From contig CAWKDV010000002.1 of NCBI GenBank assembly GCA_963848495.1, positions 682,001-746,000 of the forward strand: DNA of 64,000 nt. Reading direction: 5' to 3'. The notes below the pieces were generated by a model, which was not told where the DNA came from, did no database searches, and saw only the letters and a program-made list of their open reading frames with translations. The translations under genes were made by a program, and so were the position numbers. Positions 29,989-38,355 of this stretch are shown here, one piece after another (position 1 is the stretch's first letter; every line of letters begins with the position of its first letter). Source of the stretch: JAICJR01 sp963848495. Its GTDB lineage: Bacteria; Actinomycetota; Thermoleophilia; Solirubrobacterales; Thermoleophilaceae.

Positions 29989-31008
29989 GTGTCGACCACC
30001 GAAGCCGGGTTCGCCCCCGACGCAACCGCGTCCATCCCGCCCGATCCCGAGCCGATCATGCGCGCCGCCGCCGGCTTCATGGCCGCAAAGCACCTGTTCG
30101 TGGCCAGCGAGGTGGGGCTCTTCGAAGCGCTAGCGGACGGCCCCGCCGGCGCCGAGGAGCTGGCCGCGCGCACCGGCCTGCCCGTGCACACGGCGCGCCT
30201 CTCCGCCGACGCGATGGTGGCGCTCGGCCTGCTCGCGCGAGACGACGCCGGCTACCGCAACGGCCCCGAGGCGGCCTTCTTCCTCAGCGGCGCCAGCCCC
30301 GCCGACCTGCGCCCCTTCCTGCGCTTCTGGGACCGGCTCGCCTTGCCCGCCTGGGGCGGCCTCGAGCAGGCCATCCGCGGCGCGGCGCCCAGGCACTCGC
30401 TGACCTACGACGACACGGAGCTGTTCAGCCTCGGCGTCGAGGCGATCACGGGCGGCTCCGCCCACGCGCTCTCGATGCAGCCGGAGATGGCCGACGCCCA
30501 CCGCGTCCTCGACCTCGGCGGCGGCACGGGCTCCTTCCTGCTGGCTGCCCTCCACACCAATCCGGACCTGACGGGAACCGTGGTGGACCTGCCGGAGGTG
30601 GCGGCGATCGCGGAGCGCCGCCTGCAGGACGAGCCGCGCGTCGAGGTCGTGGCGGCCGACGCCCTGCGCGACCCGCTGCCGGACGGCCACGACCTGATCA
30701 TCGTGGCCAACCTCGTTCACCTGTTCGACGAGGACGGCAACCGCGCGCTGATGCGCAGGCTGCGCGAGGCCTCTCCGGACGGCGCGACGCTGATGGCGAT
30801 CGACTTCTGGACCGACGACTCCCGCACCGATCCGCCCGTCGCGGCGCTGATGGCAGGCGAGTTCCTGCTCTGGAGCGGGGGAGCGGGCCGCGCGTACGCC
30901 GAGGCCGAGGCCCGCGAGTGGCTCGCCGACGCCGGCTGGAACGTCCTGGAGCGCCGCCCGCTGGCGGGCCCGCAGAGCGTGATCGTGGCCAGGGCGCGCC
31001 CCGCGTAG
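29989..31008 (+). CDS. SAM-dependent O-methyltransferase (acetylserotonin OMT-like family)
   Basis: A 339-residue two-domain methyltransferase of the O-methyltransferase family 2 type. The N-terminal winged-helix dimerisation domain (about residues 20-95) is followed by a SAM domain with Val-Leu-Asp-Leu-Gly-Gly-Gly-Thr-Gly-Ser-Phe-Leu and Val-Val-Asp-Leu-Pro-Glu-Val. The catalytic His of plant/phenazine relatives is not obvious. The GTG at 29989 is chosen for its strong ribosome site, although an in-frame ATG lies at 29971. It is probably regulated by the divergent MarR protein. The small-molecule substrate is unknown. Confidence 0.87.
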   Translation: MSTTEAGFAPDATASIPPDPEPIMRAAAGFMAAKHLFVASEVGLFEALADGPAGAEELAARTGLPVHTARLSADAMVALGLLARDDAGYRNGPEAAFFLSGASPADLRPFLRFWDRLALPAWGGLEQAIRGAAPRHSLTYDDTELFSLGVEAITGGSAHALSMQPEMADAHRVLDLGGGTGSFLLAALHTNPDLTGTVVDLPEVAAIAERRLQDEPRVEVVAADALRDPLPDGHDLIIVANLVHLFDEDGNRALMRRLREASPDGATLMAIDFWTDDSRTDPPVAALMAGEFLLWSGGAGRAYAEAEAREWLADAGWNVLERRPLAGPQSVIVARARPA

Positions 31009-31157
31009 CCCTTCCACGGCGCGAAGGCCCGGAACCCTGCTCCTCTGGGGTGCGCCTGACTCCATTCTGATACTTTCGCCCGGCATGAGGTCACGGCGCT
31101 CGTACCGCCTTGAGGGGATATTGACCCGCCGTCTGGGGGGCGACTCGGGGCAGCGGC

Positions 31158-31928
31158 TTGCTTGATCCCCAGGTCGGCGAGAGCCGGATCGCTCTCCTCG
31201 AAGCCGACCCCGACCTGCTCCGGGATCTCGACCCGGAGCAGGCCGCGCAGGCCCGTCTGGTCGCCCAGTGCGACGTCCTCCGTTTCGAGCCCGGCCCCTG
31301 GGAGCCCTCAATGGCCGCCGTGCGCGCCCTCTATGGACTGTTCATCGTCGAGGGGCTGCTCTCGCGCGAGGTGATCATCGAAGGCCGCCGCGCGGCCGAG
31401 CTGCTCGGCCCGGGCGACGTGCTGCGGCCGCTGACCAGCGAGGATCCCGACCCGTCGGTGAGGTTCGCGGTCGACTGGGAGGTCCTGCAGCCCACCCGCT
31501 TTGCCGTGCTCGACCGCGAGTTCGCCTCCGCGGTCGCTGCCTGGCCCGAGATCGCGGGAGCGCTCATGGACCGGATGGTGCGCCGGGCCCACGCGGTCGC
31601 CTTCCACTTCGCGGTGAGCCACCTGAAGCTCGTCGAGACCCGGCTGCTCGCGGTGCTCTGGTACTTCGCCGACAGCTGGGGCCGCGTGACGCCCGAGGGC
31701 AGGGTCCTGCCGGTCCGGCTCACCCACGGCATGCTGGCGAAGGTCGTCGGCGCCCGCCGGCCGAGCGTCAGCACCGCGCTCGGCAGGCTGCACGACCGCG
31801 GGTTGGTGGAGCGGATCGAGAACGGCCACTGGCTGCTGCTCGGCGAGCCGCCCAGCACCCTCGAGGAGCTCGGGGACGTGACGCTGCCCCTCGCCGCCGA
31901 TCCGCAGGCGGCCGAGGAGGAGTCCTAG
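31158..31928 (+). CDS. Crp/Fnr family transcriptional regulator
   Basis: A 256-residue protein starting with TTG. It has an N-terminal cyclic-nucleotide-binding-like beta barrel (with Glu-Leu-Leu-Gly-Pro-Gly-Asp-Val-Leu-Arg-Pro), a central helix, and a C-terminal helix-turn-helix reading Leu-Thr-His-Gly-Met-Leu-Ala-Lys-Val-Val-Gly-Ala-Arg-Arg-Pro-Ser-Val-Ser-Thr-Ala. No Fe-S cysteine set is seen, so oxygen sensing as in Fnr is unlikely. It is convergent with the histidine kinase gene and overlaps its end by 4 nt. The targets are unknown. The 149-nt gap upstream shows no clear gene. Confidence 0.87.
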   Translation: MLDPQVGESRIALLEADPDLLRDLDPEQAAQARLVAQCDVLRFEPGPWEPSMAAVRALYGLFIVEGLLSREVIIEGRRAAELLGPGDVLRPLTSEDPDPSVRFAVDWEVLQPTRFAVLDREFASAVAAWPEIAGALMDRMVRRAHAVAFHFAVSHLKLVETRLLAVLWYFADSWGRVTPEGRVLPVRLTHGMLAKVVGARRPSVSTALGRLHDRGLVERIENGHWLLLGEPPSTLEELGDVTLPLAADPQAAEEES

Positions 31929-34876
31929 CGCCGGGAGAGGCTGCGGGTCGCTTCCGCGTCCCGGGCGGGCTCGCCCTGCGGCTGGATCGGCAGCTCGATC
32001 AGGAAGGACGTGCCGGCGCCCTCCTGGCTCTCCACGTTCACCCGGCCTCCATGCGCCTCGGCGATCGCCTTGACGATCGTGAGGCCGAGGCCCACACCGG
32101 GCGCGCTGTCCCGGGTAGCGCCGGCCCTGAAGAAGCGGTCGAACACGCGCTCGCGGTCCTGCTCGGACATTCCGAGGCCGGTGTCGCTCACCTCGATGGC
32201 CGCCAGCTCGCCCACGCGCCGCAGCCGCACCTCCACTCGCCCGCACGGAGGCGTGAACTTGAGCGCGTTCGAGATCAGGTTGTCGATCGCCTGGCCCATG
32301 CGGTCGCGGTCGGCCCACACGTAGGGGAGGCGCCCCGCGTCGAGGCGCAGCTCGATCGTGCGCTCGACCGCCTTGGGCCGCGCCGCCTCCACGCTCTCGG
32401 CGGCCACCTCGGCCAGGTCCACGCGGCCGGGGTCGAGCGACAGCCTGCCCGCCTCCGCCTGGGCGGCGAACAGCACGTCGTCCACCAGCCGGTGCAGGCG
32501 GCGGGCGTTGCGGTCGATCACCGCCATGAACTGGCGTCCGTGATCGCTCATCGCCTCGCTCTCGTCCTCCACGAGCAGCTCCAGGTAGCCGACGATCGAG
32601 GTCAGCGGCGTGCGCAGCTCGTGCGAGACGAGCGCCAGGAAGCCGTCCTTCATGCGCTCGGCCGCGCGCTGGGCGCGCTTGCGGGCCAGGTACTGGCCCA
32701 CCTGTAGCGAGATCGCCGACAGCGCGGAGGTGAGCCCGCGATCCTCGGGGTCGGGCGCAGTCGGGACGTAGAAGGTCATCGCACCCATCACGCCGCCCTC
32801 GGCCGTCAGCGGGAGCGCCACGGCGTGCGCCAGTCCGGCGTCGTGCGCGGCCTGCCGCTCCTCGGCGGCGTCGGCGTCGCCGTTCATCACGAGCTCGCCG
32901 CCCTGCCAGGCCTGTCTGGCGAGCGGCTCGCCCGAGAGGCCGGCGATCTGGCCGTCGATCTCCACGTCGGCCCAGGAGGTCTGGCGCTCGAGCGTCGAGC
33001 CATCGTCGGCCACGGTCCAGAGCGCGCCGAGCGGCCAGCCGAGACCGCCGCCGATCGCCGCGAGGAGGCGCGGCGCCGCCAGCTCGAAGTCGCCGCTCTC
33101 GGCGAGCACCGACGAGACGTCGTACTGCACGCGCGCATACAGCTCCGCCCGTTTCGCGTCGGTCACGTCGTGCAGGAAGACGTTGATGGCCCGCCGGCTG
33201 CCGAGGTCGAGCGTCGAGACGGTCACGGCGCCAGGGAACTCGCTGCCGTCGCGCCGGACGAAGGTCATCTCGTGACGGTCCTCCAGGCTCAGCTCACCGC
33301 TGAGGAGGCGGCTGAAGCGCTCCCGGTGGTGGTCCCGGTCCCACTCCGGCAGGACGGTCTCGAAGACGTCGCGGCCGAGCGCCTCGTGGGTCGAATAGCC
33401 GAAGGTCTTCTCCGCCTGCGGGTTCCAGCTCGTGATCTTGCCGCTCTCCTCGAAGGCGATGAACGCCTCGCGCGCGTTCTCCAGCACAGCGCGGTTGATC
33501 GCCGCCTGGCGGCGAGCGCGCCGCAGCGCGATCGCGTTCGAGAGCGCCACCGCCGCCTGCCCCGCGAGGTACGCGAGCTGCTCGACGGTCTGCTGGCGCA
33601 GGCGGTCGCGCCTGGTGGTGCCGAGCGTCACGACGCCCACGGGCTGGTCGCCCTGGACCAGGGGCACATGTATCTCGCGCGCGAGGAGGAGCTCCTCGTC
33701 GCCCTGGCCCATGCGCAGCCCGTCGTCGCCGAACGAGGCGGTGATCATCCGCCGCTCCACGATCGCCCTGCCGGCGAGGCCCTCGCCGGGGAGGATCGAC
33801 TCGGGCAGGAGATCGAGGTCCAGCCCGACCGCTGCGAGCCGGGTCATCTCCATCAGGTGCTCCTCGTCGATCGAGTAGAGGGTTCCGACCTCCGCCCCCA
33901 GGAAGGCGCGCAGCTCGCCGAGGACGATCTTCGCCAGCACGTCGAGGTCCGTCTCGCGGGCGAGCTCGTCGCCGAAGCGGTGGAGGCCCTCGGCGCGGTT
34001 CTTCTGCTCCGCGATGCCGGTCAGGGCGCGCTCGATCGCCACCTGCTGGGCCTCGAGCTCGGCGTTCTGCTCCACGAGGTCCCCGCGCGACTCGAGCACC
34101 GACCGCGCCATGCGGTTGAACGCCTGCGCGAGCTCGCCGACCTCGCCGTCGCCGCCCTCCGGCACGCGGGCAGAGAGGTCGCCCTGCTCCATCCTGCGTG
34201 CGGCCAGCGCCATCCGCCGGACCGGGGCCACGATCTCACGCGCCAGCAGCCACGCGAGCGCGACGATCAGCACGAGCAGGCCCAGGAAGCTGGCCTTGAG
34301 AAGGTTGCTCGACTCGAACGCGCCCTCGTGTGCGGTCGCCGCCCGGTGATCGCCGAGCGCCTTCTCGTGCTGGTTGAAAGCTTCGAAGCTCGCCCGCAGC
34401 GCTGTGATCCGCTGGCGTAGCGCCACGCTCGCCCCGATGCGGCGGGCCTCCGCCGAGTGCCCCTGTCGCTCCAGGGTCACGATCCGCGTCGACCAGTCGT
34501 TCAGCACCGAGTGGACCGACGCCTGAATCGACGCTGTCGTCCGGGCGGCCTCCCGATGGCCGGCGGTCGCTTGACCGAAGTCGCGCGCGTTCACGATTAC
34601 GCGCGTGCGCAGCGCCTGCCAGCGCTGGAAGGACGACTCCTGGCCGTTGTCGGCGTAGTCGCGCGCCGCGGCCAGCACGTCCGAGGCGCTGTTCTGCGTC
34701 CGGCTCGAGAGCTCGAGCAGGTCCATCGACTCCCTCACCTGCCGGGAGGTCCCGCTGAGGCTGCTCAGATTCGTCAACAGGACGCTGAAGACGACGGCGA
34801 GGGCCAGTGCCACGACCGCGCTGGTGAGAACCATGCGCGAAGTCAGGCTGCGGAGCCACCGGGACGCGGGCATCAT
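31925..34876 (-). CDS. Multi-sensor histidine kinase
   Basis: A 983-residue membrane sensor kinase from the ATG at 34876. Order of parts: helix 1 (residues 16-36), an extracytoplasmic helical sensor (about 37-195), helix 2 (about 196-211), HAMP (212-264), a GAF domain, a PAS domain (Asn-Pro-Gln-Ala-Glu-Lys-Thr-Phe-Gly-Tyr region), a second GAF, then HisKA with His752 in Ser-His-Glu-Leu-Arg-Thr-Pro-Leu-Thr and a HATPase with Asn-Ala-Leu-Lys-Phe-Thr and Asp-Thr-Gly-Leu-Gly-Met. No response regulator is adjacent. It may be an orphan or act with a distant partner. Confidence 0.92.
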   Translation of the reverse strand: MMPASRWLRSLTSRMVLTSAVVALALAVVFSVLLTNLSSLSGTSRQVRESMDLLELSSRTQNSASDVLAAARDYADNGQESSFQRWQALRTRVIVNARDFGQATAGHREAARTTASIQASVHSVLNDWSTRIVTLERQGHSAEARRIGASVALRQRITALRASFEAFNQHEKALGDHRAATAHEGAFESSNLLKASFLGLLVLIVALAWLLAREIVAPVRRMALAARRMEQGDLSARVPEGGDGEVGELAQAFNRMARSVLESRGDLVEQNAELEAQQVAIERALTGIAEQKNRAEGLHRFGDELARETDLDVLAKIVLGELRAFLGAEVGTLYSIDEEHLMEMTRLAAVGLDLDLLPESILPGEGLAGRAIVERRMITASFGDDGLRMGQGDEELLLAREIHVPLVQGDQPVGVVTLGTTRRDRLRQQTVEQLAYLAGQAAVALSNAIALRRARRQAAINRAVLENAREAFIAFEESGKITSWNPQAEKTFGYSTHEALGRDVFETVLPEWDRDHHRERFSRLLSGELSLEDRHEMTFVRRDGSEFPGAVTVSTLDLGSRRAINVFLHDVTDAKRAELYARVQYDVSSVLAESGDFELAAPRLLAAIGGGLGWPLGALWTVADDGSTLERQTSWADVEIDGQIAGLSGEPLARQAWQGGELVMNGDADAAEERQAAHDAGLAHAVALPLTAEGGVMGAMTFYVPTAPDPEDRGLTSALSAISLQVGQYLARKRAQRAAERMKDGFLALVSHELRTPLTSIVGYLELLVEDESEAMSDHGRQFMAVIDRNARRLHRLVDDVLFAAQAEAGRLSLDPGRVDLAEVAAESVEAARPKAVERTIELRLDAGRLPYVWADRDRMGQAIDNLISNALKFTPPCGRVEVRLRRVGELAAIEVSDTGLGMSEQDRERVFDRFFRAGATRDSAPGVGLGLTIVKAIAEAHGGRVNVESQEGAGTSFLIELPIQPQGEPARDAEATRSLSRR

Positions 34877-34941
34877 CCGGGTAATCGGCGGCCGGGCCGC
34901 TCTGATTAGGGTCAGTTCGGCAGGTGCGCGCAGGGGGGCGC

Positions 34942-34947
34942 TAGACT
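34942..34947 (+). promoter_or_regulatory. Possible -10 element of the rpmG-secE-nusG unit
   Basis: TAGACT fits the actinobacterial -10 pattern TANNNT and lies about 60 nt before the rpmG start. No good -35 is visible, so this is weak. The rest of the spacer 34877-35007 shows no tRNA or other gene. Confidence 0.3.
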
Positions 34948-35007
34948 GACCCGGCAACCTCACGCTGCCCAAAAGTTGGCGCAGCGTCCATGTCGCCAAG
35001 GGGAGCC

Positions 35008-35172
35008 ATGGCTCGCGGAGAAGTCCGAATCGGCGTGACGCTCGCTTGTGAAGAGTGCAAGCGCCGGAACTACCAATCCCAGAAGTCCAAGCGCAACGAT
35101 CCAGGGCGGATCGAGCTGCGCAAGTACTGCCGCTGGTGCGGCAGCCACACGCTGCACCGGGAAACCCGGTAA
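35008..35172 (+). CDS. rpmG: 50S ribosomal protein L33
   Basis: The 54-residue protein is a zinc-ribbon L33 with Cys-Glu-Glu-Cys and Cys-Arg-Trp-Cys pairs (the C+ form). The ATG at 35008 is chosen because AGGGGAG lies just upstream at 34999-35005. An upstream in-frame ATG at 34990 has no ribosome site. It leads the secE-nusG unit, as in many actinobacteria. The tRNA-Trp gene often found between rpmG and secE is absent because the spacer is only 25 nt. Confidence 0.93.
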   Translation: MARGEVRIGVTLACEECKRRNYQSQKSKRNDPGRIELRKYCRWCGSHTLHRETR

Positions 35173-35197
35173 CCGCGCACCCCGACTCCTATAGGAG

Positions 35198-35689
35198 ATG
35201 GCACGGAATCGTCAGCGGGCAAAGCAGCGTCAGGCGGAACGCCGGGCTGAGCGCCTGTCGTCGCGGCCGGAGCCGCTCCAGGGCGACCGTCCGCTCGAGG
35301 AGATCGAGCTCGCCACCGGCGCGCCGCCCACGGACCTGGGCCAGAGTGACGCTACCCTTGAGGCCGAGCAGGAGGAGCTCGAGGCCGAGGCCGATCTCGA
35401 GGAGTTCGAGGAGGAGGAGGCCGAGGCTGAGGCCGCCGCGGAGGAGCAGGAACCCGAGCGGCGAAGGGCTCGACGTGACGGCTCGGCGCCACAACATGGC
35501 CGCCGTCGTCACAATAGGGTCGTAGGCTTCCTGATCGCCGTCTGGGCTGAGCTCCAGCGCGTCGAGTGGCCGAATCGCCAGACGCTCGTGATGCTCACCG
35601 GCGTAGTGCTCCTCTTCGTAATCGTCATGGGGGCCTACCTCGGACTGCTGGACGCGGTCTTCTCCAGGCTCATCAACAAGATCTTGTAA
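35198..35689 (+). CDS. secE: Preprotein translocase subunit SecE with acidic N-terminal extension
   Basis: The 163-residue protein carries the SecE core at the C-terminus: an amphipathic helix with Trp-Ala-Glu-Leu-Gln-Arg-Val-Glu-Trp-Pro-Asn-Arg and one membrane helix (about 131-152). It joins SecY and SecG in the translocon. The first 105 residues are an extension, basic at first and then strongly acidic (about 52-93, Glu/Ala-rich). AGGAG abuts the ATG directly with no spacer, which is unusual. No alternative in-frame ATG exists. Confidence 0.92.
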   Translation: MARNRQRAKQRQAERRAERLSSRPEPLQGDRPLEEIELATGAPPTDLGQSDATLEAEQEELEAEADLEEFEEEEAEAEAAAEEQEPERRRARRDGSAPQHGRRRHNRVVGFLIAVWAELQRVEWPNRQTLVMLTGVVLLFVIVMGAYLGLLDAVFSRLINKIL

Positions 35690-35701
35690 GTAAGGAACCC
35701 G

Positions 35702-36223
35702 ATGTTTCGCTGGTACGCAGTCAACACCTACTCAGGACACGAGAACAAGGTCAAGCAGAACCTCGAGCACCGCGTGGTTTCGCTCAACCAGCAGCGCAAC
35801 GTGCGCCAGATCGTGATCCCCACCGAGCAGGTGTCGGAGATGAAGGACGGTCAGAAGATCCAGACCGAGAAGCGCACGATGCCCGGCTACGTGCTCGTGA
35901 ACATGGACCTGAACGAGGACTCGTGGGGCCTCGTCAAGGGCACGCCCGGAGTCACCGGGTTCGTCGGCGCCTCGAACAAGCCGGTGCCGCTGAGCCAGGC
36001 TGAGATCGACCGCCTGCTCAACCGGGAGACCGCCGAGCGCCCGCGCACCCGCGCCCAGTTCTCCATCGGCGAGTCCGTCAAGGTCGTCTCCGGCCCGCTG
36101 TCCGACTTCTCCGGCGAGATCTCGGAGATCAACGAGGATGGCGCGAAGCTGAAGGTCCTGGTCAGCATCTTTGGACGCGAGACGCCGGTGGAGGTCGGGT
36201 TCGACCAGGTCAAGAAGATTTGA
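35702..36223 (+). CDS. nusG: Transcription termination/antitermination protein NusG
   Basis: The 173-residue protein has the NGN domain (Arg-Trp-Tyr-Ala-Val-Asn-Thr-Tyr-Ser-Gly-His-Glu and Met-Pro-Gly-Tyr-Val-Leu-Val) and the C-terminal KOW domain (Gly-Glu-Ser-Val-Lys-Val-Val-Ser-Gly-Pro). It binds RNA polymerase and couples it to Rho or the ribosome. AAGGA lies 5 nt upstream. It is short compared with many actinobacterial NusG proteins because it lacks an N-terminal extension, even though the neighbouring SecE has one. Confidence 0.96.
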   Translation: MFRWYAVNTYSGHENKVKQNLEHRVVSLNQQRNVRQIVIPTEQVSEMKDGQKIQTEKRTMPGYVLVNMDLNEDSWGLVKGTPGVTGFVGASNKPVPLSQAEIDRLLNRETAERPRTRAQFSIGESVKVVSGPLSDFSGEISEINEDGAKLKVLVSIFGRETPVEVGFDQVKKI

Positions 36224-36283
36224 GTGACTGGTGACTGCTGACTCGTGACTAGCCCAGTCACCAGCCACTAGTCACCAGTCACT
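36223..36283 (+). repeat. Heptamer-built long hairpin between nusG and rplK
   Basis: The spacer is made of four 7-mers of the form NNTGACT, a short AGCCC, and then four 7-mers of the mirrored form AGNCACN. The outer 14 bp (36223-36236 and 36270-36283) are perfectly complementary. Extending inward gives a stem of about 28 bp with four mismatches around a 5-nt loop. There is no T-run after it, so it is not a standard terminator. It occupies the place where L11-operon autoregulation sites are expected. Confidence 0.85.
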
Positions 36284-36301
36284 AGTCTCCAGCTCCGCAC
36301 C

Positions 36302-36724
36302 ATGGCAAAGAAAGTCCTAACCCTCATCAAGCTCCAGGTCCCCGGCGGCCAGGCCAACCCGGCGCCGCCGGTCGGCCCCGCGCTCGGCCAGCACGGCGTG
36401 AACATCATGGAGTTCTGCAAGGCGTTCAACGCCCAGACGCAGGACCAGAACGGGCGCATCATCCCGGTCGAGATCACGGTCTTCGAGGACCGCTCGTTCA
36501 CGTTCATCACCAAGACGCCGCCGGCCGCCGTCCTGATCAAGGAGGCCGCTGGGATCGCCAAGGGCTCGCCCGAGCCCAACCGCGAGAAGGTCGCGCGGCT
36601 CACGAAGGCCCAGGTCCGCCAGATCGCCGAGACCAAACTGCCCGACCTGAACGCGCGCGACCTCGATCAGGCTTCGAAGATCATCGAGGGCACGGCCCGC
36701 TCGATGGGAGTGGAGGTCGGCTGA
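36302..36724 (+). CDS. rplK: 50S ribosomal protein L11
   Basis: The 140-residue protein is a standard L11: Leu-Gln-Val-Pro-Gly-Gly-Gln-Ala-Asn-Pro-Ala-Pro-Pro-Val-Gly-Pro-Ala-Leu-Gly-Gln-His at the N-terminus and the rRNA-binding C-terminal domain. It forms the GTPase-associated stalk base with 23S rRNA. No purine-rich ribosome site is seen in the 18 nt before the ATG. The hairpin upstream directly precedes this start. The stop overlaps the rplA start (TGATG). Confidence 0.96.
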   Translation: MAKKVLTLIKLQVPGGQANPAPPVGPALGQHGVNIMEFCKAFNAQTQDQNGRIIPVEITVFEDRSFTFITKTPPAAVLIKEAAGIAKGSPEPNREKVARLTKAQVRQIAETKLPDLNARDLDQASKIIEGTARSMGVEVG

Positions 36725-37443
36725 TGGCCAGGGGCAAGCGCTACCGTGAGATCTACGAGAAGGTCGATCGCGAGAAGGCCTACGACCCGTCCGACGCGAT
36801 CACGCTGATCAAGGAGCTCCAGTCGGCGAAGTTCGCCGAGACCGTGGAGTGCCACATCCGCACCGGGCTCAACGTCCGCCACGCCGACGAGCAGCTCCGG
36901 GGCACGATCTCGCTGCCGCACGGCGTGGGCCGCGAGCAGACGGTCGCCGTCTTCGCCAGGGGCGACAAGGCCCGCGAGGCCGAGGAGGCCGGCGCCGACA
37001 TCGTCGGCGACGAGGACCTCGCCAAGCGCATCGAGGAGGGCTTCACCGACTTCGACGTGGCCATCGCCACGCCGGACATGATGCCCGTGGTCGGCCGCCT
37101 GGGCCGCATCCTCGGCCCGCAGGGCAAGATGCCGAACCCCAAGGTCGGCACCGTCACCGACGACGTGGCGCAGGCCGTCAGCGAGTCGAAGGCCGGCCGC
37201 ATGGAGTACCGCACCGACCGCTCGGCGATCGTCCACCTGCCGATCGGCAAGACGGACTTCGACCAGCGCGCCCTGCTCGAGAACTACGCGGCTCTGATCG
37301 ACGAGGTGGTGCGGGCCAAGCCCGCCGCCGCCAAGGGCCGCTACCTGCGCACGATCACGCTGGCCACCACAATGGGCCCGGGCGTGCGCGTCGACCCGCT
37401 TCGCACCCGCAACATCGTGGAAGGCGCCGCAGCGGTAGCCTGA
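36724..37443 (+). CDS. rplA: 50S ribosomal protein L1
   Basis: The 239-residue L1 protein shows the conserved Gly-Arg-Leu-Gly-Arg-Ile-Leu-Gly-Pro-Gln-Gly-Lys-Met-Pro-Asn-Pro-Lys segment and the C-terminal Thr-Met-Gly-Pro-Gly-Val. It binds the L1 stalk of 23S rRNA and in many bacteria represses its own operon by binding the leader RNA. Its start overlaps the rplK stop by one base. Confidence 0.96.
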   Translation: MARGKRYREIYEKVDREKAYDPSDAITLIKELQSAKFAETVECHIRTGLNVRHADEQLRGTISLPHGVGREQTVAVFARGDKAREAEEAGADIVGDEDLAKRIEEGFTDFDVAIATPDMMPVVGRLGRILGPQGKMPNPKVGTVTDDVAQAVSESKAGRMEYRTDRSAIVHLPIGKTDFDQRALLENYAALIDEVVRAKPAAAKGRYLRTITLATTMGPGVRVDPLRTRNIVEGAAAVA

Positions 37444-37449
37444 CCTGCA

Positions 37450-37611
37450 CACCGAACGCCCGAGACCCCCGGCGGCAGTCGCGTAAGCCCGGGGCAGGCG
37501 GAGCCGGTGAGAGCCTCTGTGCTTCTCCGAGCCCGCCTGCGTGCGGGCTCAGTTGTTGAATGGGAGACCGGATGTCGAGCTACTTGATCAAGACGCGAGC
37601 AGGATGCTCGC
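37450..37611 (+). ncRNA. L10-type ribosomal protein leader with attenuator-like hairpin
   Basis: The 180-nt gap before rplJ is GC-rich and structured. GAGCCCGC (37529-37536) and GCGGGCTC (37543-37550) form a perfect 8-bp stem with a 6-nt loop, followed by AGTTGTTG. Upstream, GACCCCCGG and CCCGGGGC can pair. The segment GGGAGACCGGATG near 37561 recalls the L10-binding element. The position matches the L10 leader that autoregulates rplJ-rplL in many bacteria. A covariance-model search was not possible here. Confidence 0.6.
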
Positions 37612-37623
37612 GGAGGTAATCAA

Positions 37624-38238
37624 TTGAACAGGGACGAAAAGGCAGCAGTCATAAAGGAGGTCGCGGCGCAGATCCGCGACTCCGAGGCGATCTTCGCGGT
37701 CGACTACCGCGGGCTCTCGGTCAAGGACGCCGCCGACCTGCGCGGCCGCCTGATCGAGGCCGGCGCGACCTTCCGCGTGATCAAGAACCGCCTCACGATC
37801 CGCGCGGCCGACCAGGCCGGCGCCGAGACGCTCAAGGAGCTGCTCGAGGGGCCGACGGCGTTCACGTTCGTCATGCCCGAGGGCGACGCCGCTCTGGCGG
37901 CCAAGGCGCTCGCACAGTTCCGCCGCCAGACCGACACGCTCGCCTTCAAGGGCGGGCAGATGAACGGGGCGCCGCTCACGGCAGACCAGATCGAGTCGAT
38001 CTCGCGCCTGCCGGCGCGCGACGTGCTCAACGGCCAGTTCGTCGGCGTGCTGGCATCGCCGCTCACCACGCTGGTGCGCGGCCTGGCCGGGATGATCTCC
38101 GGTCTCGCCAGCCAGCTGAAGCAGATCGAGGAGCAGGGCCTCGTCAGCGGCGCGGCGCCGAGAGGCGCCTGCCGAGAGCGCAGAAGCGCAGAGCGCAGAG
38201 GCGCAGGAGGCGGAGGCCGCACCGGAGCCGGAGCCTGA
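37624..38238 (+). CDS. rplJ: 50S ribosomal protein L10, C-terminal tail disrupted by indels
   Basis: The L10 core is intact (residues 1-172): Ala-Ile-Phe-Ala-Val-Asp-Tyr-Arg-Gly-Leu-Ser and Arg-Val-Ile-Lys-Asn-Arg-Leu. It starts with TTG at 37624 behind GGAGG at 37612-37616. It is the base of the L7/L12 stalk. After residue 178 the frame turns Arg/Gly-rich and stops at 38238. Two single-base insertions (near 38155-38161 and 38240-38256) would instead give a Glu/Ala-rich tail of about 60 residues ending with TAA at 38343-38345, 10 nt before rplL and touching its ribosome site. That version is more likely the real one. Confidence 0.9.
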   Translation: MNRDEKAAVIKEVAAQIRDSEAIFAVDYRGLSVKDAADLRGRLIEAGATFRVIKNRLTIRAADQAGAETLKELLEGPTAFTFVMPEGDAALAAKALAQFRRQTDTLAFKGGQMNGAPLTADQIESISRLPARDVLNGQFVGVLASPLTTLVRGLAGMISGLASQLKQIEEQGLVSGAAPRGACRERRSAERRGAGGGGRTGAGA

Positions 38239-38355
38239 GGCGGAGGCGAGGCGAGGCACCTGCCGAGGCGGAAGCCGAGGGCGAAGCACCGGCCGAAGAG
38301 GAATCGTCAGACACGCCCTCCGAGGGCGAATCAGAGACTGAGTAAGGAGGGCTTA

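Noticed and set aside
34877..35007. tRNA genes upstream of rpmG
   Set aside because: No cloverleaf arms, anticodon loop or T-loop consensus could be drawn in this stretch.
35173..35197. tRNA-Trp gene between rpmG and secE, as seen in many actinobacteria
   Set aside because: The spacer is only 25 nt, too short for a tRNA.
36223..36283. Intrinsic terminator after nusG
   Set aside because: The stem is long but there is no T-run after it and the operon continues into rplK.
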